From Cydia pomonella (lineage: Eukaryota > Arthropoda > Insecta > Lepidoptera > Tortricidae), in assembly GCF_033807575.1 (NCBI RefSeq), contig NC_084726.1, positions 1,240,001 through 1,304,000 of the forward strand: a DNA stretch of 64,000 nt. The letters run 5' to 3'. The notes beneath the pieces are model-generated. The model searched no databases. It was not told the origin of the DNA and worked only from the letters and a program-made list of their open reading frames with translations. The position numbers and the translations under genes were made by a program. Positions 28,769-40,700 of the stretch are shown here, one piece after another; positions within the stretch are counted from its first letter, which is position 1; each line of letters begins with the position of its first letter.

Positions 28769-31700
28769 TTAATACTGGTAACCGCCTCCTTGGCTAGGGG
28801 GCACGTACTGCTGACCGGGACCGGCGCCGGCGGCGTTACCGGACGGGTAACCGGACGGCTGGTCGGGGTACCGGGCCTCGCCTTCGTACGACACCTGGAA
28901 TTTAAAAAAAAAAGGATGAGTATTCACCGCATATTCTTGCACTCTGAATTCGCGAGTGTATGTCCGAAAACCTCTTCCGAACTCTGCACAATGTATACAA
29001 CGTAACACACATCGCAGAATGTAAGTACATTTGTTCGTGCATAAGTATATTATAAGGACTAATTACATCCACACTCGCTATCAGGCCCAATGTCAGGTCC
29101 GACGTCGGGCCCGAGCAATAATATTTTCCGTTTCACCAAATATCAGCACAGCGAGTGTGGTGTAATTGGCCCAATAAGGTATCTTCAGGAGAGTTGAATT
29201 CACGCACACAACAACAAAAAAAACATCTAATGACAGTCAGATTTTGAAATTAGTGTTATTTTTTTGTACAGATAGCAAGTTGAACCACCAATGGACCAAA
29301 ATTATTCTTCAAGGTTTTTTTTTTGGCTTACTGTCGTGTGCTTAAGTCACATTCATCTCTCTCATTTATTCAATAATGTTTTTGCGATTAGTACTCTGTG
29401 TAGCTGTGTGTGTAATCAATGATTACTAATCATTCATCTCGACTCTCCTGGCGATACCTTACATTTAAAGCATAGAGTTAAGATATTTGAAAGTCCAAAT
29501 TATATCAACATTGAGAATGCTACTTCACAATTTGAGTGCATCCGTCCTGCAGGGCTACTCTCTACTCTTCTCGGGTAACGTCACCATCGAATACTAAGTT
29601 GTAGAACCTTACAGCTAAGTAATTAAAGTCTAAAGTCCTCTAAATACTACTTCAGTGGTGCCGTGACCAGGATCCCAAAATCTGCTATTCAATTTTAAAC
29701 CTTGTACTAATGTATTTAAAGTAAAAATTACCTCAGCATTGAAACCGTTCTTCCGATCCGCAGTATACTTCACGATCTGCGTGCGTCCATTCTGCAGGGC
29801 TACTCGGTACTCTCCTTGAGTGTAGTTATGATTGTAGAACCTTATAACTAAGTAATTAAAGTCTAATATCTTCTAAATACTACTTCCTTGGTGCCGTGAC
29901 CAGGATCCCAAAATCTGTTATTCAATTTTGAACCTTGTCTTAATATTTTTAAAGTGCAAATTACCTCGGCATTGAAACCGTTCTTCCAATCAGCGGTGTA
30001 CTTCACGATCTGCGTGCGTCCGTCCGGCAGGGCTACTCGGTACTCTCCTCGGGTGACGTCACCGTCGGAGACGGCGTTGTGGCTATAGTCGTTGCCGTCC
30101 TCGTTCACGGAGTAGGCGAAGTCGAAGGGCATGCCGGGCTCGTGGTGGTGGTGCTCGTCGTGGGAGTGCTGAAAAAATAAATATTTTTCAATGTAATTTG
30201 ATGACAGATTGCAAAAGTGCGCCCAAAATGGCGAAAACTAAAGATTGGGCTGAATGTTGAGAATTGACGGTTTTTGCGGCCGCAAAATGAATAAATCTAA
30301 GCTCATACACAGAAACCCTTTGACCCCGCTCTTCCCAGTGACGCGATATAAGGTAAAGATACTCAAAATTCAAATAAATTTATAGATTAAGTGTTACCTT
30401 AAACGACGAGGACAAGGAAGAGTGGTATAGAAATAGGATCTTTGCGCGCCTACACAAATATCAATACTGCAGCAATAGTTGTAAATCAGACGTATTGCTA
30501 TAAAATTTCTGCCAGGCATGTCAAAATAATCCCACTCAATTGAATTTAGTTTACGCTTTACGAAAATTCGACATAAAAACTGCAAAATAAGAAATACCGT
30601 ATATACTTCGATAAGAAACCAATCTTCTCAAGACCGAAACGAATATGTATTACAGTTTACGAAAAGCATAACACGTTGTCGTTATGTTTTACGACAGAAT
30701 AAAAATAAACATAAAATGATGAAAAGTGTTTGAAACAAATGTAAGTTTCGCAATGCCTCTACCGCCTTTGGAACAAAATGTATTGCGATCGTTGGCTACA
30801 AATACTGATTTGTGTTACAGTATGTATGCATTATTTAAATACCTGTACTTACTGAGTCTTATATACATAGTCCTCCACATCGATTTGGATGACGGCGACC
30901 TCAGCAATCAAGGGTTTTTCCTCTTATGTGGCTGGCCAGGCCAAACTTGCTCTTAAACACCCTTTCACATTCACAGTAGTAGAGTTGACTGGCCGTTTTC
31001 CTTGCGTAGTACTGAGTTTTAATTAGTCCTTGAAGCGGTGTGTTTTCTTTTTGTCCCACGTGACTCACGGGAATGATTTATATGCAGCGCCTATTCCCAT
31101 CTGTTCCCCGGGGGCAAATGGGATTCCCGATTATTAAACTAAAGTTCGTCGGTTCGAACTCGGCTTGTAATTGTAACAATTACTTTCAAGGAATTTATGT
31201 TCGAAATATCATTTACATTTACCAATCCCTTTTCGGTGAAGGAAAATATCGTGAGGAAACCGGACTACCTATACGCGAGGAGTAGAAAGATTTAGTATTT
31301 GTCTTTGTTTCCCAATTTTTCCTTCGTCATTTCGTCAAATAGGTAAGTCCGGAAGATGATTAAAATGATCACACATCATTTTTATCTTATCTTATGACTT
31401 TCGGGAGCCCCTGTAGTTGGCCCCTTAGGAAAGGGAGGAAAGGGAGGGAAAAACATAATATGGATCTTTTTCATATTTGATCTGAAATAAATATATATTT
31501 TTTTTATTAGTAAAGATCCGTCAGCTACTCAAAAGTTTTTTTGACCATCTCTATTGGCCGGATGATGAATTCTTTGAATTCTCCATTTTGAATTCCTCTG
31601 GTTCCATCTTAGCACACATCATTAGGCGCTTTTCGCTAACAAAGCGGAAAAAACGCGTTATCGACTACAAGCGTACAAGCTGCTAGTCAACGCGTTTAGA

Positions 31701-34700
31701 GAGAGAGACAGTATTGAGTTTTTAACCGACTTCAATATTTCAAAAGGAGGAGGTTATAGGGAGCGTGCATGAACTGTAGGAGGCAGCACAGGAGCCGTCA
31801 GATTTTTGGCGCGAGGCGTAAATGTGATGTTTTTTGTTCCGATGTAGCCCACAAGATGGCATAACCTACTATGCACAAGAAAACACGTGACGTGTACATG
31901 TGCATGTTTATGGTTCTGATTCAGGCCACAAGGTGGCAGACCCTCCAACGCGCACGGTCCCCATCAATTCGGGTGTATGTTTTTTTTAGAGACAATTTCT
32001 ATTGAATATTTTAAAGACTGCAACTTAAGGCAAGCCAAAGTTACACATTAAGAGTCCGCAGCAAGCTCGGTACTCCATACAAAAGTAGTTACGCTCTCAT
32101 TTCAAAACGACTAGCTAGATTGCTCTGAAACTTTGTACTTACAATAGGATAAGGTATATTAATGCCTATACTTAGTCTATGTAGCTCCAGATACCATAGT
32201 TATAAAACACAGCGAATTAAAGTTATTCATACCAAACATGTTTTTGGCTTTATTTCGTTCGCTTTATAAGCTGGAGCTATATAAACTAATTGCAAGCATA
32301 GATAAACCTCATGTCATTGTATGTGCAAAGTTTCATTACAATTCAACTCGTAGTTTTAATACGAGGACGTAACTCCGTTTGTATGGGAGAGTGAAAGTCG
32401 GCCGAGCTTGCTGCGGGCTTAGTTTTAATTGCTTTCAGGCTATTTTATCATCAAATGGAATGGAAACGGATCGTCTTATTAATGGTAAGCACGGTTTATA
32501 AACTGAAATAGATGTCATATATGAAATAAAACGCGACTAAGACCTCAAATGCCCGGGGGCCTACCGCGAAAACCGAAATTCGCAAATTGCGGGGATCTTT
32601 CTCGTTTACTCTCACTAAGCCGTAATTCGAGTGGCAGAGAAAAATGCCCGCAATTGACGAACTTCGATTTTCGCGGTTATAGCCCAGGACTGGGACCAGC
32701 GTTGTCTGTATTCACGGTGGGCAAGGCGCCATAAACACTAGGCCTCCTGAGTCACGGCGGTATCGGCCAAATTTATCAAGTATAAGTATGCTATCTTTAA
32801 AAATGGTTTAGCTCCCACTAGGCTACATTTTTGGCCAATTTTGAAAGGAGGAGTAGTCAGTTTTATGATTTTTCAAAAGGTTTGCTTGTTCAGTAAGGCA
32901 AACTGAAGTGAGACAGCTTTACTACAGTTATATAACCATAATATGACTATTGGCATTAGGTTAATTATACCTACTTCATATATGAGTACTTAGAGGAACT
33001 CTTAATACAAAAATAAATTAATTGAAATATGTATTTATTTTTTCAGCTTGTAAGTTGCATCATTTTTATACTGTTTTTTTTTTCATGGCAGGACAACGCT
33101 TCGACCCTGCATTTTTCAAATTTGCCTCTTTTTTGTACTGACAGAAATGGTTTGCTAAACTATAAAAACTCAAATGATTTTACAGACGATAGATTGAAAC
33201 TGCATGAATTGGGTGCGTAACCTTATAAAATTAATTAATTAATAATAATACCTTTAATTATACCTTTTTTTGATCATAATAATTTATTTCTTATCTTATG
33301 TTATACCTAGATCTTCAGGGCTAGGTATAACGCAAAAATCGAAGTTCGTCAATTGCGGGCATTTTTATGAGGCACGTCTTAGTGAGAGTAAAAGAGAAAA
33401 ATCCCCGCAATTTGCGAATTTCGCTTTTCGCTGTAGGCCCCCAGGCCATCTATCACCGTAACGTAGGCGAATATATATCGTGTCATTCACGACGACTCGT
33501 GACTTGGCCTTGAATCGTAATATTATGTTACTAAAAGCTAGATTTGATAATCACAACTTGATTGAAAATCTGCGCGTCATTTTGCATGAGACGAACTATA
33601 CTCATGAATATACTCGTATACCTATGAATAATTATCATGTTTTTGTTTTTATGCTAATTTTAATCAAACAACTGTTTTTATTTTATTATGTCTAGATTAT
33701 GGGGAACGTCTGTCTAGTAAGTAAATGTTTTTTCTTAAGAATTTACCTTTTCTCGTATTGTAAATAAATTAAAATTTTTTTTTTATATAAATCACTCTCT
33801 GGCATACTTCTAGTACAAAGGTACTTCTCTGTTTATGTTATTCTTTATGCTCTCGTATCATATAGCTAATGATTATTTTTTTACCCAAAAAGTCGGTACC
33901 TATCGTGAAAATTCCTAACATTGCCTACTTACCATGCCAAACATTGCCTAGTTTAGTGTAAGGTGTACGCATTAAATGAAATTTTGTTTACTTTTATTTA
34001 AATACCTAAAGATACAGAGTATAGTATGCGTGTGCCAAAAGGCTAAACTGTACATAGATTTGCGGTTTTTCTTCAAAATTGGGCTCGTACGGCTTCCACT
34101 AGTTGGCTTAAATAATAATAATGGCAGAAAGGCGACCATTTTCTTGTAGGAACTAAATATAGATAGTTCTTAAGTAGATAATCTATGTAGGCAAAGAAGG
34201 CAATGTTGGGGATGGTGGGCAAAGTTGAGCATTTTTGACTTTTTATCACTAAATGCACAACTCGGTCCGAACGCATTCAACGCTTAAAGTCTTAAAATAT
34301 TTGCTCTTATTTACTCCTAATTATTATTTTTTGCAATTTAGGTATGGAAGATGGCCCCACAGTGCTACGAGACGAACTTAACCGTAAAATACTTTAATTT
34401 GTGTTATTTTTTCATAAATACATTATTATAACCCCCGAGTTATCCTGTGTGAAATGACAGATTTTTCAACGTTTTCAGCCTGTCATGATTCTTACACACT
34501 TCTTTCTCTATCAAAGAGTTGATAGATAGACATAGTTAGGGCCGCTTAATATAAAAATCCAGAGATGTGCGAGTCGGACTCGCCCACCGAGGGTTCCGTA
34601 CTTTTTAGTATTTGTTGTTATAGCGGCTGTATACTGTCTAGCTATCACGGTTCATGAGATACAGCCTGGTGACAGACGGACGGATGGACAGCGGAGTCTT

Positions 34701-37700
34701 AGTAATAGGGTCCCGTTTACCCTTTGGGTACGAAACCCATAAAATAAGACTTGAAGACAAGTTTCATGGTGGGTAACTTGATCATGACGTCGTTTGTGTT
34801 TCATATAAACTCTATAGTTGCTACCGTTCGAAAAAAGTAGCTTATTTGACTTGACAGTCAAACATCCAATTCCTATGAACCGTATGAGAATACTTTCCTT
34901 TTTGATATCTAACCTCCCCCGCAGGGAAAAACACAGACAAAATTCTACGCGAGCGGAACCACGGGGACAGTTAGTAATTTGTATTTTAATTTGAAAGTCC
35001 TAATCTAACAGTGTGTGATGACGGAACTAAAGGCGATGACAGCTCACGCCATGACAAAAACTTTCATGGACCCCATTTTTATACTATTCGACAAATGTCA
35101 ATGGTCAAATAACGTCGCAATCACCGCATCATGCACATAGTCAATAGGCAGGTCTGCAAAATAATTAGGTATAGGTATGTTATTTTATAATTTAATAAAC
35201 GAGAAAGTTTATAAGTCGATGAAGGAAGCAAGAAAGAGTCCGTCTAAGCTAACTTTGCACCTACCATATAAAATGAGGGAGTGTCATTACAAACGTCATA
35301 TTTTCATTAATGATGACATTAACCACACTTTGTAATTGAAAACGCCATGCAGAGTTAGCTTGGCCCGACTCTAAAGATTAAATCATTACAATTATTAGTA
35401 TTTTATTATTCAATGATACATGTATTCATACAAATATACGGTGTTATGTCATAAAAAAGTGAATTTGTGAGCCTGTATTTTTCTATTTTCTCTGACAGAC
35501 CAAGGCCAACAATATAGTGACTATACTTTCAGTAAGTTTCTAATTTCAAAAAATTTTGATGACGTAACTTAAGCAACAATTATTTAACAATATTAAATTC
35601 TACCTTTTTATTTAACGTAAGCGCTTAGATGATTTTTGGCCAATAATAAGTCATATTTTAATTGGAAAAAATATTGAATTTTGAAATCCCAAAATCAATT
35701 CAATTATAAATTCTTTGTTTCTTCCCAAACCTTGTACAGATAGGCTAAGTTACGACTCGCCGAAATGGTCAAAGTTGAGTAAGTACCGTAAGGTTACCAA
35801 CAACCGTTACCTTAAACTTCAATTTAAAAATTGTCAGTCACAAAAACTTGTGTCGGTGTTACGCTGTTACCTGGTATATTCTATTTTTTAATGAAATTAA
35901 TTTACAATTACCGTCAAACCATACAACTTTGCCCAGGAGGGCAAAATCTAAAATAAAAATGGTAACGCGGAAACTGTTAGTAAACGGGTCAAAATTGTTT
36001 TCGTTGCTTTGTTTTTTGTCCCCAAAAAATGTGCCGGAGTGGAGCTTTTGTATGGGGTGAAATTTAGTTATTCTTTTTTCTTAAGATAATTATAATCTAC
36101 ATTGTCTACAGCTAAAAAGACATGCAATATAATGCACTTAACTTTTTTTTTGGAACAAAGACAAAAATAGAAGCATGACAGAGTGGTCAGAAACAACAAC
36201 GAAAAATATTTTGATCCAAACAGCAATAAATATACGTTTTATCTTAGAACCTGGAACTGACACTTTATTTCGTTACATTCAGGGTGATTTTGGTTTGTCT
36301 GGCTAAACTCTGACAGGTTTTTGTTATCCATGATTCTTCAACCAGAAACGTCTCTCTTCACACTGACAAATCATATCCATAACTAATACTAAAATAATAA
36401 CCTGTTATTACAATCGGAATACCAATTGGTTGCCCTAAATTGTGTTTTTTGTTATATTTTCTTTGTTACAGTAGGTTCCGGAAAAGGACCTGAACGACTT
36501 ATAGGCCAGATAGGAACTGCTCCACAACTACTGACTCAAAAGAATACTCCCTCTACTAAATGTACAACTGATCAGCCGATTCAATGTAAGAATATAGTAA
36601 TAATCACAATTCAACCTATATTCAGCCTATATTATACAGGCAAATATGTACTAATGGGTCAATCCTCAAACCGCGAAAAAAAAAATGGCTGTTTCATATA
36701 TTTTGGTTGTACCATTTTCTTTTTTTTTGTTTTCAAGCTACAAGGCTCATAATCTGTTTTAAAATGTCTTATTTCTAAATCGTGCACATTTCTATGTCAT
36801 AAAATATATAAAAGTTATCATTTAAAATTGCTCTTTAGTTAAAATTATCATTATTCACAATAAAATATTCTATGGAAGGGTAAAAAATACCGCGATTTCG
36901 GGGTTGGTTCCATAGTTAAAGTTACTCAGTATAATCCCAAAACCTCCCTGGTAACGGGAATGCAGTAATTTTTTAGCCACAGTGTATTATACTGCTATCG
37001 TGTGTGTATAATACTGTGGACACAGTCCTCTCATGCATAAGAGACATTGAGCTATAGTGCCCAATGCTAGCCCATTGCGGAGCCTTCGCATACACTTTTA
37101 GAATTAATTATAAATCCCTAATGAGGGCGCCACTGGACATTCGACCAAGTTTTAAAGATCAAGCTGTGATAACTATTATATATTTGATGATTTAAACATT
37201 ATGTTTTAAAAGTAAAAGTAATACTTATATTAAATGCAAGTACATACACAACGTATTTTAGAAATAGTAGTTAGTTACCTATCTAAAAAGTTCAACATTT
37301 TTATTGTATTTTCCAGTGGACTTAAATAACGTTCCAAGTAAGTTTCTTTCATGTAACGAATACAAAACTTAATATTTTTTCCATAATGCTAAAAAGCCTA
37401 TGTGGTCTATTCTGATCTGATGAAATAATGGCTAAAAACATAAATATCGTTGGAGTGGTTAACCCCTTCAGCGATAATCATGACACGTCGTCGTTTTGCC
37501 TCTACGAAGTATTTTAGCTACATACCGAAAAACCCATGTTATCGGCTAGGACCGTAGCTTAGCGATGAATGTGTTAATATAATCAATAGTATTAATAGAG
37601 TTCTGCTCCACTAAGTATAACAGTCAATAGAAAATCTGATTTTAAATCCAGAAAATGGTTTACTATTTTATTTTTATTATTTTTGGCCAGGCAATGTTAC

Positions 37701-40700
37701 GGCTGTCGTGTCTAGATGGACAGAATATCTTTAAGAATGTAATTGGCATGGTGAAATGCTCTTTGTATAAAGTCTCCTACATGTGTAAAGCACTACAACT
37801 TGTTATATTTACATTTAGTTTAGTGAAGTCTTACTTTTGTGTGACTTTTCAGCCATGAAATTTAAATTTTATATTTGCATATTTTTTTCAATACGGTGGA
37901 TTTTAAAATTGTAACAACCTATTGTAACCCATATTTCGCAAATAAATAATCATTCATTCATAGATTCTGATGATGAAGCCACTTCAAACCCTGTGGATGG
38001 AGATAGTACCCCTGACGTTGGTGGTGATCAAGACGAAGGTCCGGTACCAGACGTCGACAATGATGCCACTGAAGACAACGGCGATAGCGTTGACGTTACT
38101 GATGCTACCATTGCTAGTGGTAAGTTATTCAATAATATAATTATTTTTTTGACGAGCAAGCGGCGAGACAAGCGGGTAACTCGCTCGTTTTTGCCCAGAA
38201 CGTGCAAGTTGTAGAATGAAACCTGAGAAGCCTTCTGAGGTGTTTCCCTTGCGCTATGACATGGAGTTCTTCAAAAAGAAGGTATTTACGGATCTCAAAG
38301 GTTGGCCTGTTTGATCGGAGCTGGATCTGAGGGACGCGACAGCCAGGGCTGTCAACACCGCTGCCTATTGGGCTTCCATCGTATAAAAAAAGGAACCTCG
38401 AAACGAAAAGAAGAAGAAGAAAAAAGGTTCGCCAGGCATAAGTGGCGCCTCCGATGTTGCTAACTGCTTCCCATCAGGCGGCTCGTCTGCTCGTTTGGTG
38501 CCTATTACATAAAAAAAGACGACCTGTCTGGCTAGTCCATATTCATAGTAACCCTGCCTATAAAGCCGATGGTCGTGGGTTCAGTTCCGGTAAGGTAAAT
38601 CCGTAGTCATTTAAGTAGTTTTCTAAACAATAATAGTGTTTGCTGCATATTTTATAATTTTTCCCCGTACATTTTTTTTCTGGAGCCCTAGCCCATTATA
38701 AGCTCAAATTTATAAGGAAAATATGAATATTGTATATATACCTAGTTAATATAATGTCAAAAGTCATAAACTAAGCATATTAAGATTAATTTTATTGTAT
38801 TACTAAAAAAATAATACTATATTATTATGACTGAAATAAATGATTGAATTAAATTGAATTGAATAAACAAAAATGAAATGAAATAAAAAATATGTCATTT
38901 TCCAGGCTCTTCAGATGAAAACAAAGTAGATGCAGACGTAGACAGTGACGGCCAAAACCAAGATCCAGCCAAAGACGATGACTACGATGCCACAGTCTCC
39001 ACTAAGAAGTACTTCGCCCCCAAAGCATCCTTCTTCCCCGATCATTATTTAGATGATGCGCGAAAATAAATAAGTCATTTGTTTATTTCAATTTATGCTT
39101 TAATTCAGCTGATAGTCTTGTTGATTTTTTATCCATTCCGTGCATAATTAAATGATTTAAGATATGTTCCATCTGAACTATTTGACTACTTTACACCTTT
39201 TTTGCAACTTGATTATTAAATGTTGGCGAATATCTACATGTTTGCCCACATTTTTTCCAACGTTGCCCTAAGATTACTTTCCAACTTTGCCCACCTTTAC
39301 CCAATATTGCCCACCATTCCCAACTTTGTTTATATTGTACTTACATCATGCGATGGCGGCGGGTTGTTCGGCTGTGGGGGAGGGGGCACGTACGCGGGCC
39401 CGCGGGTCGGGGGCGGAGGCCTAAACGGGCCAGGAGCCTGGAATAAACGTACATTTATTATTAAAACATGAATATAATAAATGGCCCGTCAAAAAATCTC
39501 TAATTTGCGCAGCAGAATGCTGTTTTGCTGTGCCATGTATATTTAGATGAGTATTATTTGCTGATCGTTTCAATAGTCGCCATTACACAATGAATATTTT
39601 ATATTAGATGGATAATATACAGTTTGTTTATTTAGTGACCTGCTACAATACGGCGTGAATATATAGGACATACTGAGCAACTTTTACTATTGGTCCCATA
39701 GTATACCCAGAAATCCCAAAAAATAATTACTCTACAAAATGTCAAAATGTATGAAACCGACAATTGTATATATTTACCCAGTAAATTATTGCAGGTGACT
39801 AAATAAACATCCTGTAATTAAAAAAATGGGTCACGTAGTATGGGTATGTTCCCTAAGCTGAACTGACTTGGTGAGCGACAACATGGAAGCAGAGGGCCTA
39901 CCGCGGACACCGAAGCTCCCTAATTGCGGGCATCTCTTACTCTTGTGGGAACACACTTGGATTGCTAATCCCACTATGCAGCGAAATTGTATTTCATATC
40001 ATATCATATCATTTATTTATTGCAGTCATGAAGTTACATAATAAGGTGTTACAATTAATTTAGTCAGTTCATGACACCCTGTTAGGGCACACAATATTAA
40101 ATTTAACTAAATATCTAATACCTATTAAAACATTTCTACATAATATGTCTCGTGTATATAAAATTCGAATAATATTAATAACATTATAATAGTAAATAAA
40201 ACATAAAAAAATTAAATAACATTCCATATACAAAGTTTGAGCTATTGTAAACGTAGATAAAAATAATAATAATAATTTAAAAAAAAAAATTGTGCGGGGC
40301 GCGCGGGGGTTAGCGTCCATGCATGTTCTCACAGGCCCTGCCATTCTATTATTGATTTCCCTTGTAAGAACACGCAATAAACATATAATAATTTAATTGA
40401 TTTTTAATGGGTCACCACTTTACCACCTAGACCTTGAGCGCGCGGCCATACCATCAGACAGCCGCACACTCTGTTTAAGGAGTCATTAAAGTGAACTTCG
40501 GTGTTCGTGGGAGGCTCTCAGTACTATATGTCTGCATTTTCACTAGAGGTGAGCGAGGATGCGTAGCAAGGGTTGTGTTAAGAATTAGAATAAGGAGCTC
40601 TTCAAACCATCCAAACTTTACCCAAATGTAACGAAATAAAAATTCGAAAAAAAATACGTCCCATTATGTGTTACGGTAAATTGGTATTATATTTTGACCA

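Noticed and set aside
37649..37858. Extra exon candidate between exons 7 and 8 of the nested gene
   Set aside because: The acceptor-like GGCCAG is good, but the phase-1 frame meets a stop before any plausible donor.
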